A stretch of 64,000 nucleotides of DNA from Mycobacterium sp. DL440 (GTDB lineage Bacteria; Actinomycetota; Actinomycetes; Mycobacteriales; Mycobacteriaceae): NCBI RefSeq assembly GCF_011745145.1, contig NZ_CP050191.1, positions 5,472,473 through 5,536,472 on the forward strand, written 5' to 3'. Every line of letters starts with the position of its first letter. Within the stretch, counting starts at the first letter, position 1. This document shows positions 1 to 8,997 of this stretch, in pieces. Under the pieces are notes generated by a model, which saw nothing but the letters and a program-made list of their open reading frames with translations, made no database searches and was not told the origin of the DNA. The translations under genes were made by a program, and so were the position numbers.

Positions 1-2693
1 GCACCGAGCCACGACTCGATCTCACGATCTTCACGCTGCGGGGGCCCCGCCGGAGCTCCGCCGGGCCGTGCGGGCGGCTGCGGGGTGCGCTCCGTGCCGG
101 CGTTGGTGTTGCCGGTAGCGGTGTTGACCGTGTTGACCGCCGTGTTCACCGCGTTGCGCACGGCGTTTCGAGCCATGGCGAACCGGGTGGTGGACGGCTC
201 CTGGTCGGGCCGCTGAGGCTGCTGCTCGGGCTGCCTGTGCGGCGGTTTGATCCGCGCCGTGCCCGCCGCCGAGGGCGCGTTGGTCCGCGGCATCTGCGGG
301 CGCATGGGCTCGGCCGCGGGATGGGTCGGATCGTGTGGCCGCGGTGCAGGCAGAGCGCCGACGCCGGCCAGGGCGCGGGGGTCCTCGCCGGAGTCCTGCG
401 CCATCGGGCGCTTCCGCTCGTCGGGCAGTTCGGTCTCACCGAGGCCGAGCTTCTGTTGGACGCGCTTCATCCAGTGCGGAGCCCACCAGCAGTCATCGCC
501 GAGCAGCTTCATGATGGCCGGTACCAGGAACATCCGGATCACCGTGGCGTCCAGCAGCAGGGCGATGAGCAGACCGAAAGCCAGGTACTTCATCATCACC
601 AGGTCGGAGAAGGCGAACGCGCCGACCACCACTGCCAGCACCAGGGCCGCACCGGTGATCAGACGGCCGGTGGTCGCGGTACCGATGCGAATGGCCTCCG
701 CGGTGGACATGCCCCGTTCCCGGGCCTCCACCATGCGGGATACCAGGAAGACCTCGTAGTCGGTGGACAGGCCCCAGATCACGGCGATGATCAAGCCGAT
801 CATCGGTGCCATCAGTGGTTGCGGGGTGTAGTTGAGCAGCCCGGAACCATGACCATCTTCGACGAACATCCAGGTCAGGATGCCCATTGTGGACCCGAGT
901 GTCAGCGCGCTCATGAGTGCGGCCTTGATCGGCAGCACTATCGATCCGAATGCCAGGAACATCAGGACGGTCGTGGTGAGAACGAGGATCACCGCCAGCA
1001 GCGGCAGGTTGTCGAACAGGCTCTGAATACTGTCCTGCGCCAGAGCCGGCGTGCCGCCTACGAAGACCTGAGTGCCGTGGGGTGCGGGCAGGGCCCGCAG
1101 TTCGTTGATCTTCGCGGGTGCGTCGCTGCTGTTGACCAGGCCGTTCTGAATGCTGCGCACCGACGGATCCTTGGATCCGCTTTCCTGTGCGTTGCGTTCC
1201 TGCCACATCTTGGACGGGTTGTCGGCGTCGGTGAAGCCGGACACCGCAGCGGCCTTGGAACGTAGCTCGTCGAGCTGCTGGTCGGTGACCGGTTTGCCGT
1301 CGTCACTTTGGATGACCATGGTCAGCGGCTCGGTCCGGAAACTGGAGAAGCGTTTGTCGAACTCCTCCTGAGCCATGCGCACCGAGTTGTCCGGCGGCAG
1401 GTACTTCTCGCTCATACCGCCGAGCGCGAGCTGGCCGAGCGGGATGACCAGCAGCGTCATCACGACCAGGATCGGCGTGGCGAAGGCGATGGGCCGCTTC
1501 ATCACGATGTTGACCAGCTTGCCCCAGAAGCCCCGCTCAACTTCTTCGCGGGTTTTGGTCTTCTGGGTCTTCTCGGCGAACCAGTCGATGATCTTCCGGG
1601 AGAACGGCCAGTTGGCCAGGAACGGCACCTTCAGCAATGTCGTCACACCAAGTGCGTCGACTCTGGGTCCCAGGATGGCCAGCACAGCGGGCAGCACGGT
1701 GATCGACAGGAACGCCGCCAGCAGTACCGAGGCGATGATGGCGTAGGTGATCGATTTCAGGAAGCCGAGCGGTATCAGCAGCAGAGGCAGCGAGGACGCC
1801 ACGATGATCACCGCGGAGAACGCGACGGTTCGTCCCGACGTCATCACCGATCTTCGTACCGCCGCCTCGGTGTCATAACCTTCAGCCAGCTCCTCTCGGA
1901 ACCGGCTGACCATGAACAGGCCGTAGTCGATGGCGATGCCGAAGCCCATCATCGTCACGACCGGCTGGGCGAAGAAGTGCACGGGCCCGAACTCGGCGGT
2001 GAGCCTCAGGATGCCCAGAGCGCCGGCGATCGTCAGGCCACCGATGATTGCGGGCAGGGCCGCGGCGACCGCTCCGCCGAACACAAAGAACAGCACCACG
2101 GCGACCAATGGCACAATCGCCAGCTCGGCGCGTTTCTGGTCGGTGCCGATAGTGCCCGTCAACTCGCTGGCCAGTGGGTTCAGCCCGGCCAGTTTGATGT
2201 CGCCGTCGTTGACTTTCCGCAGGTCAGGCTCGATGACTTGGTAATTCTTCAGAATCGTGTCGTCGTCGTCGCCCTTGAGCGGCACGCTGATGAAGGTGTG
2301 CTTCAGGTCCTGCGTCTTCATCTGGTTGACGAGTTCGTCGGTGGTGTCAGGGGCTTTGAGCCAACCCACCCAGCCGACTATCTGATCCGGGTGATCCTTG
2401 ACCACCTGGTCCAGTTCCCCGGTGACCTTCTTCTGCCACGCCTTGTCGGTGACCTTCTTGTCATCCGGCGGCGTCAGGATGGCGACGATGTGGCTGGTTC
2501 GGTCACGGCCGTAGACCTCGTCGCCCAACAGCGACGCCTGGACCGATTGACTGCCCTCATCGTAGAAACCACTCTGCGTGACGTGCTCTCCGAGACTGGC
2601 GCCGAAGAGGCCGCCACCTAGGCACAGCGTCACCATGACACCGATGACGATGTACCTGAACTGGTACACCGTTCGACCCCACCAGGCGAACAC
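1..2693 (-). CDS. mmpL3: MmpL3, trehalose monomycolate flippase (3' end beyond window)
   Basis: RND-type inner-membrane transporter that moves trehalose monomycolate to the periplasm and is essential in mycobacteria (family knowledge). The frame runs from a GTG at 2693, preceded by TTAGGAG, to base 1 without a stop, giving about 897 residues; roughly the last 115 of the usual ~1010 lie outside. The protein starts MFAWWGRTVYQ, typical of the family. Two Asp-Tyr pairs of the proton relay are visible, in GIAIDYG near residue 252 and in LSTDYEV near residue 643, each inside a block of membrane helices. The visible tail is Pro/Arg/Gln-rich and low-complexity, as in other MmpL3 cytoplasmic tails. 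It lies 66 bp downstream of the NYN gene and trmB on the same strand, the order of Rv0206c-Rv0208c. Confidence 0.96.
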   Translation of the reverse strand, partial: MFAWWGRTVYQFRYIVIGVMVTLCLGGGLFGASLGEHVTQSGFYDEGSQSVQASLLGDEVYGRDRTSHIVAILTPPDDKKVTDKAWQKKVTGELDQVVKDHPDQIVGWVGWLKAPDTTDELVNQMKTQDLKHTFISVPLKGDDDDTILKNYQVIEPDLRKVNDGDIKLAGLNPLASELTGTIGTDQKRAELAIVPLVAVVLFFVFGGAVAAALPAIIGGLTIAGALGILRLTAEFGPVHFFAQPVVTMMGFGIAIDYGLFMVSRFREELAEGYDTEAAVRRSVMTSGRTVAFSAVIIVASSLPLLLIPLGFLKSITYAIIASVLLAAFLSITVLPAVLAILGPRVDALGVTTLLKVPFLANWPFSRKIIDWFAEKTQKTKTREEVERGFWGKLVNIVMKRPIAFATPILVVMTLLVIPLGQLALGGMSEKYLPPDNSVRMAQEEFDKRFSSFRTEPLTMVIQSDDGKPVTDQQLDELRSKAAAVSGFTDADNPSKMWQERNAQESGSKDPSVRSIQNGLVNSSDAPAKINELRALPAPHGTQVFVGGTPALAQDSIQSLFDNLPLLAVILVLTTTVLMFLAFGSIVLPIKAALMSALTLGSTMGILTWMFVEDGHGSGLLNYTPQPLMAPMIGLIIAVIWGLSTDYEVFLVSRMVEARERGMSTAEAIRIGTATTGRLITGAALVLAVVVGAFAFSDLVMMKYLAFGLLIALLLDATVIRMFLVPAIMKLLGDDCWWAPHWMKRVQQKLGLGETELPDERKRPMAQDSGEDPRALAGVGALPAPRPHDPTHPAAEPMRPQMPRTNAPSAAGTARIKPPHRQPEQQPQRPDQEPSTTRFAMARNAVRNAVNTAVNTVNTATGNTNAGTERTPQPPARPGGAPAGPPQREDREIESWLG

Positions 2694-2759
2694 TTAGGCT
2701 CCTAACGCTTCATAAAACTTGTGGTGACCCGCGCTTTGGCTGACGAAGGCCTTCAGTTG

Positions 2760-3488
2760 TTACACACGCGCGGTCAGTAGCGATGACAGCGGCCGGAACG
2801 GCTGTAGCCATGCTCCCTGCTCGGGCAGCGAGTCCAGGCCGATCCGTGGCAACGGTTCCCGGAACACACCGGGAATGTCCTCCAGATCGACAAACTCCAA
2901 GGTATCCGACGCTAACGCCCAGCTCGCATGTTCGCGAAATCCGAGCACGTGCACCGGGGTGCCCTCACGGGCTATTTCTTCCAGCGGTTGCCGGAACGCC
3001 TGTCCGTCCGCCGAGGCAACCAGGACCGCTGCCAGTCCTTCGCTGCGACGCAGCGCGATGTGATCAAGCATGTCGCTGTCGACATCGCTGTCGTCGTCGA
3101 TCTTCGGCTTGGCGAAGACGGCGAAACCCACGTTACGCAACGCTTCCACCCACGGGCGTACCACATCGGCGCTACCTGGGGCGATGTTGGTGAAGACCGT
3201 GGCCTCGGGCTCCAGAGACACCTCTGTGTTGTCTCCGGCGGAGTGGCCGGATTCGGCGGACAGGTCCGAGGCATATCCGAGCAACCAGCGGCCCAACGCG
3301 TCGAAGCGGGGACGGTGTGCAGCGGTGGGGCGGCCACCCAGGATCGCGCCCAGTCCCATGTCGAGGTTCGGCGCATCCCACACCAGGAGCACCCGCCGTG
3401 CGGGCGTGCCGGCCGGCGTGTCGGACCCGGCGCTGGATCGGGCCTCTACCTGCGCGGTGTCGTCCTGCATGTCTTCGGTCACACTCAT
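2760..3488 (-). CDS. NYN-domain protein (Rv0207c-like)
   Basis: A protein of 242 residues with a NYN/LabA-like (PIN-fold) nuclease core. Supporting motifs are VLLVWDAPNLDMGLG near the N-terminus, the acidic DDDSDVDSDMLDHIAL block and the VLVASADGQAF segment, where acidic residues could bind a metal. The first ~25 residues are acidic and probably disordered. The ATG at 3488 overlaps the trmB stop as ATGA; an in-frame start 15 bases upstream would only lengthen the tail. Position between trmB and mmpL3 matches Rv0207c. RNase activity is inferred from the fold; the substrate is unknown. Confidence 0.85.
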   Translation of the reverse strand: MSVTEDMQDDTAQVEARSSAGSDTPAGTPARRVLLVWDAPNLDMGLGAILGGRPTAAHRPRFDALGRWLLGYASDLSAESGHSAGDNTEVSLEPEATVFTNIAPGSADVVRPWVEALRNVGFAVFAKPKIDDDSDVDSDMLDHIALRRSEGLAAVLVASADGQAFRQPLEEIAREGTPVHVLGFREHASWALASDTLEFVDLEDIPGVFREPLPRIGLDSLPEQGAWLQPFRPLSSLLTARV

Positions 3489-4348
3489 GGCAGTTTCTCC
3501 CACACCAACTCGGTGACGTCGGGGCCGGCCAGGGCCTTGCGTTCGTATTTGGTGACCGGTCGCTCGACCGAGATGGGCAGTTCCCCGGAAGCGGGAGGCG
3601 CCCCTGGCGCCTCTATCGCTACCCTGCGCAGCCGTGGCTCGGCGTCGCCGACCTCGGCGATGTGCTCGGCGTATCCGGCGTGGTCGGTCGCCGCATGCAG
3701 GATTCCGCCGGGACGCAACCGGTCGGCGATCAGTGCCACCGTGGCCGGCTGCAGCAGGCGGCGCTTGTGATGGCGTGCCTTGGGCCAGGGATCCGGGAAG
3801 TACACCCGCACGCCAGTCAGGGTCCCGCTACCGAACATGTGCTCCAGCACGTCGACGCCGTCCCCGCGAACCAAGCGGATATTTGTGACGGGCGAGGAGG
3901 TCTGGGCGGAGCGGTCGATCGCGCTGAGTAGTTGGGCCAGGCCTTTGCGGTAGACCTCGACCGCGATCACGTCCAGATCGGGCTCGGCCTGGGCCATCGC
4001 CAGCGTGGACGTCCCGGTGCCGGAGCCGATCTCCAGGATCAGCGGGGCCGAGCGGCCGAACCAGGCCGCGGCGTCGAGGTCGACGACCGGTGTCGAATCC
4101 TCGTCACGGGCCTGGATGCCGATCTCGGGCCACAGCCGGTTCCAGGTTTGTTGCTGGGCGGGCGACAGCGTCGACCGCCGGGTGCGGAAGCTGGTCACCC
4201 GGGGAAAACGGTGCGGCTGGGCAGACGGCACGTCGGCCGCCTCATCTGCCGGCGCCGGCCCACCGACATCGGACGTGGACGGGTGCATCCGTCCATGGTC
4301 TCTTATCGGGGGCGGTGTGCCAGCATCGTGGTAGAGATTGATACCCAA
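3485..4348 (-). CDS. trmB: tRNA (guanine-N7-)-methyltransferase TrmB
   Basis: Makes m7G46 in tRNA variable loops using S-adenosylmethionine, in the cytoplasm. The AdoMet-binding motif LEIGSGTG is at residues 105-112 and the family signature FPDPWPKARHHKRR at 184-197, followed by the conserved ATDH and TKYERKA segments. The 287-residue length includes a ~45-residue N-terminal extension. The start is chosen at TTG 4348 because a GGAGG sequence (complement of 4355-4359) lies 6 nt upstream; a shorter form from ATG 4288 would fit the M. tuberculosis length better. It overlaps the NYN gene by 4 bp and probably forms an operon with it and mmpL3. Confidence 0.95.
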   Translation of the reverse strand: MGINLYHDAGTPPPIRDHGRMHPSTSDVGGPAPADEAADVPSAQPHRFPRVTSFRTRRSTLSPAQQQTWNRLWPEIGIQARDEDSTPVVDLDAAAWFGRSAPLILEIGSGTGTSTLAMAQAEPDLDVIAVEVYRKGLAQLLSAIDRSAQTSSPVTNIRLVRGDGVDVLEHMFGSGTLTGVRVYFPDPWPKARHHKRRLLQPATVALIADRLRPGGILHAATDHAGYAEHIAEVGDAEPRLRRVAIEAPGAPPASGELPISVERPVTKYERKALAGPDVTELVWEKLP

Positions 4349-4402
4349 CAGTTGCCTCCAGCTGCCAGGGCTTAAACATCCGTTCGCGAGTCCGTCCGGG
4401 AC

Positions 4403-5434
4403 GTGTCACGATTTTTCGTGAGGCAGCGGGGTTTGCGCCCGTCACCACGCAGGGAAGGCCGCGAGATTTTCGCAGACGAGCTCACCAACTTTGCCGACCG
4501 TGACGGCGATGCGCGGTTGGCGGAGATCAGTGCGCGGGTTTCGGCTGGGATCAGTGTCGATGTGCGCGGGCGCCGCGGCGTCGGCGTGAGCACCGTGGCC
4601 TCCGCACTGGCCGGCGCAGGCCAGGAGGTCGCCGATACCGGCGACGTGACGGTGGTCGTGATCGCCGAGGTGCTCAAACCCGAGGATGAGGCTGTGCTCG
4701 CCGAGCTGACCCGGGCGGGTCGGCCGACGATCGTCGTTCTCAACAAGGCGGATCTGGCCGGGTCCGGGCCCGGAGGTCCGGTCGCGACCGCCCATCACCG
4801 GGCCGGCCGCCTGCAGGAGTTGGCCGGAGTGCCGGTGGTGCCGATGGTCGCGCTGTTGAATCGGGCGGTTCTGTCGGAGGGTCTGGTCGACGCACTGCGG
4901 TTGTTGGCCGCTGAGCCCCCCGACCTGACCTCGGCGGACGCCTTTGTGGAGGGTCCGCACCGGGTGGAACGTGCCGTGCGCGCCGAGCTGCTGCGACGTC
5001 TCGACCGGTTCGGGATCGCGCACACCACGCTGGCGTTGAGCCGGGGCGCGGCTGCCGAGACCTTGCCCGGGCTGTTGCGACGGCTCAGTGAGGTCGATCG
5101 GGTGGTGGCGGCCATCGATACTGCGGCCGCGCCGGTCCGGTACTGGCGGATGCGGTGGGCGCTGGCTGAGCTGCGCGCGGTCGGCGGCCCGGCGGTGGGG
5201 CGCTTTCTGGCCGCCGACGAGACGGTGATCGCGGTGATGGCCGCGGCCGTAGACGTGGTGCGGGCCGACGGGCTGACGGTGGATCCCGGAGCGGACCGTG
5301 ACGCCCATCTGTGCCGGGCCCGCTACTGGCGGCGCTACCGTGACGGTCCGGTGAATGCCTTGCACCGCAGTTGTGGAGACGACATTGTGCGAGGGTCACT
5401 GAGACTGTTGGGTGCGGCGGGTAAGGGGCGATGA
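4403..5434 (+). CDS. Dynamin/GTPase-like protein, first of pair (Rv0209-like)
   Basis: A protein of 343 residues resembling a P-loop GTPase. A P-loop-like GRRGVGVST occupies residues 56-64, but valine stands where the catalytic lysine belongs. The G4 motif NKAD is intact at 114-117 (VVLNKADLAG). The C-terminal two thirds are Arg/Leu-rich and predicted helical. Position and length match Rv0209, which precedes Rv0210 and the PEPCK gene. It overlaps the next gene by 4 bp, so the two are translationally coupled. The GTG start at 4403 lacks a clear Shine-Dalgarno, and a GTG at 4418 is an alternative. Function unknown; a dynamin-like membrane role is inference. Confidence 0.75.
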   Translation: MSRFFVRQRGLRPSPRREGREIFADELTNFADRDGDARLAEISARVSAGISVDVRGRRGVGVSTVASALAGAGQEVADTGDVTVVVIAEVLKPEDEAVLAELTRAGRPTIVVLNKADLAGSGPGGPVATAHHRAGRLQELAGVPVVPMVALLNRAVLSEGLVDALRLLAAEPPDLTSADAFVEGPHRVERAVRAELLRRLDRFGIAHTTLALSRGAAAETLPGLLRRLSEVDRVVAAIDTAAAPVRYWRMRWALAELRAVGGPAVGRFLAADETVIAVMAAAVDVVRADGLTVDPGADRDAHLCRARYWRRYRDGPVNALHRSCGDDIVRGSLRLLGAAGKGR

Positions 5435-6909
5435 CCGACGTGGATACGGCCCGGGATGAGGCCGTGGCGGATGCGGTGGCGGCGGCTGACGCGGTGGTGG
5501 TGGCGATCGATCCCGGCTTGAACTCGCCGGGCGTGGAGACCCGCGACGCGGTGCTGGTGGCCGGCCCGTGGTTGGCCGGATCGACGAGTGTGATGGCGGC
5601 ATTGCGGGAGCGGATGCCGCAGACCACGTTCGTCGAATCCACCGATTTGGTCGCAGGTGAGGCGCCGGCGGCCGTGGTGTTCGTGGTTTCGGGGGCCGCT
5701 CCGATCACCGAATCCGATTGCGCCCTGGTCGATTTGGCTTCGCGATACACCGATCTGGTGGTGGGCGTGGTGTCCAAGATCGATGCGTACCGCGACTGGC
5801 GCGACGTGCGCGACGCCGACGCGGAGATCCTGAGCGGGCGCGACGAGCGCTACGAGCGTATGCCCTGGGTGGGGGTGTCGGCCGCGCCCGATCTGGGTGA
5901 GCCGCAGCTCGACGAACTCGTCGAACTGCTGACCGGGCAGTTGGCTGATCCCGACATTGCGCGCCGGAACAGGCTGCGCGCCTGGGAAACTCGTCTGGAA
6001 GCAGTGATCGGCAGGTATGAGGCCGACGGATCCGGGGCTGACCGTCGGGCGCGAGTGGATGTGTTGCGGGAGCGTCGCGCCGAGGTGGCCAGGGCCCGCA
6101 GGCTGACCCGCACCGAGCGCAGCATCGGGTTGCGCAGTCAAATGCAGCAGGCCCGGGTTCAACTCGGCTACTTCGCCCGCAACCGTTGTAATTCGGTGCG
6201 CACCGAACTGCAGGAGGATGTCGCCGGCATCAGTCGTCGCCGGATTGCGACGTTCGAGGAGTACGCCCGTCAGCGCGCCGGCGAGGTTGTCGGCGAGGTC
6301 GACGAGGGCGTGACCGCGCACCTGCGCGGGGTCGCCGCGGAACTCGAGTTGCCCGTCCCCACGGCGTCGGTTCCGGAGGCGGTGGTGCCCGACCTGCCGT
6401 CGCCGCCGCTGAAATCCCGCACACCCGAGACCCGGCTGATGTTGGTTCTGGGCGCGGGCTTCGGGCTGGGTGTCGCGGTGGCGGTGAGCCGGCTGCTGGC
6501 CGGTGCGGCGCCGCGACTGGCCGTGGCCGGACTTGTGGTCGGCGCGGTGGTGGGTCTGCTGCTGGCGGTCTGGGTGGTCGGCACCCGGGGGCTGCTGCAC
6601 GACCGGGCGGTACTGGACCGTTGGGTCGGTGAGATCACCACGACCCTGCGTTCGGCGGTTGAAGAACTCGTCGCGACGCGGGTGCTCGCCGCGGAAACCG
6701 TACTCACCACCGAACTGGCGGCCCGAGAGGAAACCGAGACCGCCGCGGCGGCCGAGAAGACCGCCGCGATGGACGCCGAACTGCGTGAACATGCCATCGC
6801 CACCGCGCGGGCGGCGGCTCAGCGGGACCGTCGGATCCCGCCGCTACAGCGGGCGCTGAGCGCGGTCCGGGCGGATTTGTACGGCAACAGCGATGCTACT
6901 GGCGAGTAA
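5431..6909 (+). CDS. Membrane-anchored dynamin-like GTPase homolog, second of pair (Rv0210-like)
   Basis: 492 residues. An N-terminal GTPase-like domain carries a degenerate P-loop at 45-52 (GPWLAGST, no lysine) and SKID at 115-118 in the G4 position. A long charged helical region with many Arg/Glu follows (about 170-310), then two adjacent hydrophobic segments at about 332-390 form a helical hairpin in the membrane. A C-terminal Ala/Glu-rich coiled coil completes the protein. This order (GTPase, helical stalk, membrane paddle, helices) recalls bacterial dynamin-like proteins. The start overlaps the upstream gene's stop (ATGA). Confidence 0.75.
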   Translation: MTDVDTARDEAVADAVAAADAVVVAIDPGLNSPGVETRDAVLVAGPWLAGSTSVMAALRERMPQTTFVESTDLVAGEAPAAVVFVVSGAAPITESDCALVDLASRYTDLVVGVVSKIDAYRDWRDVRDADAEILSGRDERYERMPWVGVSAAPDLGEPQLDELVELLTGQLADPDIARRNRLRAWETRLEAVIGRYEADGSGADRRARVDVLRERRAEVARARRLTRTERSIGLRSQMQQARVQLGYFARNRCNSVRTELQEDVAGISRRRIATFEEYARQRAGEVVGEVDEGVTAHLRGVAAELELPVPTASVPEAVVPDLPSPPLKSRTPETRLMLVLGAGFGLGVAVAVSRLLAGAAPRLAVAGLVVGAVVGLLLAVWVVGTRGLLHDRAVLDRWVGEITTTLRSAVEELVATRVLAAETVLTTELAAREETETAAAAEKTAAMDAELREHAIATARAAAQRDRRIPPLQRALSAVRADLYGNSDATGE

Positions 6910-6952
6910 CCGGCTGATAACGTTGATCTGAATCGTTCCTGTGAGTCATCGG

Positions 6953-7010
6953 ACATACCACTGGTTCACCGTGGGTATGTGACCCGCGTTAACCTCTACC
7001 CAAGGGGTAG
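6953..7010 (+). promoter_or_regulatory. pckG upstream region with two inverted repeats
   Basis: The 156-bp gap before pckG holds an ACATACC / GGTATGT inverted repeat (6953-6959 and 6974-6980, 14-nt spacer) and a compact CTACCC-AAG-GGGTAG palindrome at 6996-7010. Either could be an operator or a leader hairpin controlling this gluconeogenic gene. No regulator is identified from sequence. Confidence 0.4.
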
Positions 7011-7065
7011 CCGTGACCGCGTCGTGACGTGGCTTGGGTTACACGAACCTACGCAGGAGAATTTG

Positions 7066-8892
7066 ATGACCTCAGCGACCATTCCGGGTCTGGACACCGC
7101 ACCGACGAAACATCAGGGACTGCTGGCCTGGGTTCAGGAGGTCGCAGAGCTGACTCAGCCCGACCGGGTGGTCTTCGCCGACGGGTCCGCCGAGGAGTAT
7201 GACCGGCTCGCCGCCCACCTGGTCGAGGCGGGCACCTTCCAGAAGCTGAACGAGGAGAAGCAGCCGAACTCGTACCTGGCGCTCTCCGATCCCTCAGATG
7301 TCGCCCGCGTGGAATCACGCACCTTCATCTGCTCCGAGCGGGAGCTCGACGCCGGCCCCACCAACAACTGGATGGAGCCCGCCAAGATGCGCGGGATCAT
7401 GGCCGATCTGTACCGCGGCTCGATGCGTGGCCGCACCATGTATGTGGTGCCGTTCTGCATGGGCCCGCTGGACGCAGCGGATCCCAAGCTCGGCGTGGAG
7501 ATCACCGATTCCGAGTACGTCGTGGTCTCGATGCGCACCATGACCCGAATGGGCCAGGCCGCGCTCGAGAAGCTGGGCGACGACGGTTTCTTCGTCAAGG
7601 CGCTGCACTCGATCGGCGCACCGCTGGAGCCCGGTCAGAAGGATGTGCCGTGGCCGTGCAACGACACCAAGTACATCACCCACTTCCCGGAGACCCGCGA
7701 GATCATGAGCTACGGCTCGGGTTACGGCGGAAACGCGCTGCTGGGCAAGAAGTGCTACTCGCTGCGTATCGCCTCGGCTATGGCCCACGACGAGGGCTGG
7801 CTCGCCGAGCACATGTTGATCGTGAAGCTGATCTCCCCGGAGAACAAGTCCTACTTCGTCGCTGCGGCGTTCCCATCGGCCTGCGGCAAGACCAACCTCG
7901 CGATGCTGCAGCCCACCATCCCGGGCTGGCGTGCCGAGACCGTCGGTGACGACATCGCCTGGATGCGGTTCGGCAAGGACGGCCGCCTCTACGCCGTCAA
8001 CCCCGAGTTCGGCTTCTTCGGCGTCGCGCCCGGCACCAACTGGGACTCCAACCCGAACGCGATGAAGACCATCGCCGCGGGCAACACCGTCTTCACCAAC
8101 GTCGCCAAGACCGACGACAACGACGTGTGGTGGGAAGGCCTGGAGGGCGAGCCCGACCATCTGATCGACTGGAAGGGACAGGACTGGAACCTGCGGGAGG
8201 CGGAAACCAAGGCGGCGCACCCGAACTCGCGCTACTGCACCCCGATCGCCCAGTGCCCGACCCTGGCGCCGGAGTGGAATGACCCGGAGGGGGTGCCGAT
8301 TTCGGCGATCCTGTTCGGCGGCCGCCGCAAGACCACGGTCCCGCTGGTGACCCAGGCCCGCGACTGGCAGCACGGCGTCTTCATCGGGGCCACCCTCGGC
8401 TCCGAGCAGACCGCCGCCGCCGAGGGCAAGGTCGGCACCGTGCGCCGCGACCCGATGGCCATGCTGCCGTTCCTCGGCTACAACGTCGGTGACTACTTCC
8501 AGCACTGGATCAACATCGGCAAGAACGCCGACGAGTCGAAGCTGCCCGCGGTGTTCTTCGTCAACTGGTTCCGTCGCGGCGACGACGGCCGCTTCCTGTG
8601 GCCGGGCTTCGGTGAGAACAGCCGCGTGCTGAAGTGGGCCATCGAGCGCATCGAGCACAAGGCCGACGGCAAGAGCACCCCGATCGGCATTGTGCCGACG
8701 GCGGCCGACCTCGATCTGTCCGGGCTCGACGTAGATCCCGCTGACGTGGACGAGGCCCTGGCCGTCAATGCCGAGGAGTGGAAGGCGGAGCTCCCGTTGA
8801 TCGAGGAGTGGTTCGAGTTCGTCGGTGAGAAGCTGCCTACCGGCATCAAGGACGAGTTCGACGCCCTCAAGCACCGCCTGTCTGAGTCCTAA
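7066..8892 (+). CDS. pckG: Phosphoenolpyruvate carboxykinase (GTP)
   Basis: Interconverts oxaloacetate and phosphoenolpyruvate with GTP/GDP, the first committed step of gluconeogenesis during growth on fatty acids. The 608-residue length is right for the GTP-dependent class. The kinase P-loop with the class-specific catalytic cysteine, FPSACGKTN, lies near residue 270, and downstream segments [14 protein letters not shown] and NWFRRG are family signatures. ATG 7066 is chosen because AGGAG lies 7 nt upstream; an upstream in-frame ATG at 6979 would add 29 residues unlike the family. Followed by a strong terminator. Confidence 0.98.
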   Translation: MTSATIPGLDTAPTKHQGLLAWVQEVAELTQPDRVVFADGSAEEYDRLAAHLVEAGTFQKLNEEKQPNSYLALSDPSDVARVESRTFICSERELDAGPTNNWMEPAKMRGIMADLYRGSMRGRTMYVVPFCMGPLDAADPKLGVEITDSEYVVVSMRTMTRMGQAALEKLGDDGFFVKALHSIGAPLEPGQKDVPWPCNDTKYITHFPETREIMSYGSGYGGNALLGKKCYSLRIASAMAHDEGWLAEHMLIVKLISPENKSYFVAAAFPSACGKTNLAMLQPTIPGWRAETVGDDIAWMRFGKDGRLYAVNPEFGFFGVAPGTNWDSNPNAMKTIAAGNTVFTNVAKTDDNDVWWEGLEGEPDHLIDWKGQDWNLREAETKAAHPNSRYCTPIAQCPTLAPEWNDPEGVPISAILFGGRRKTTVPLVTQARDWQHGVFIGATLGSEQTAAAEGKVGTVRRDPMAMLPFLGYNVGDYFQHWINIGKNADESKLPAVFFVNWFRRGDDGRFLWPGFGENSRVLKWAIERIEHKADGKSTPIGIVPTAADLDLSGLDVDPADVDEALAVNAEEWKAELPLIEEWFEFVGEKLPTGIKDEFDALKHRLSES

Positions 8893-8894
8893 AA

Positions 8895-8976
8895 CCGCGA
8901 GCGTGCGTGTCTGCTGCTAGACACGCCGCCACGCGTCAGCATTTCGCGCACCCTCGTGACTCCACGAGGGTGCGCG
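8895..8976 (+). repeat. Dispersed intergenic repeat, copy A
   Basis: Begins CCGCGAGCGTGCGTGT and reaches ACACGCC at base 33 of the element (8895-8927). The same 33-base core, with a few changes in the middle, recurs at 43512 on this strand and near 47508 on the opposite strand. The inner part can fold, GCGTGTCT (8905-8912) pairing with AGACACGC (8919-8926). The far end is GCGCACCCTCGTG. It fills the gap between the converging pckG and mmpL genes. Confidence 0.75.
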
Positions 8977-8979
8977 TTT
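8945..8979 (+). terminator. Rho-independent terminator after pckG
   Basis: A perfect 14-bp stem (8945-8958 with 8963-8976) closed by a 4-nt loop and followed by TTT. The stem is nearly symmetrical, so it can stop transcripts from both pckG and the converging mmpL gene, although the T run is on the pckG side. Confidence 0.8.
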
Positions 8980-8997
8980 GCTTTGTGGGCCAAAGTG

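Noticed and set aside
5335..6792. A 485-codon antisense frame across the GTPase-like gene
   Set aside because: Arg/His/Gly-rich shadow; the opposite strand has recognisable GTPase and membrane features.
7315..8874. A 519-codon open frame antisense to pckG
   Set aside because: High-GC shadow of the codon-biased pckG frame; Arg/Gly/Val-rich with no family resemblance and no start signal.
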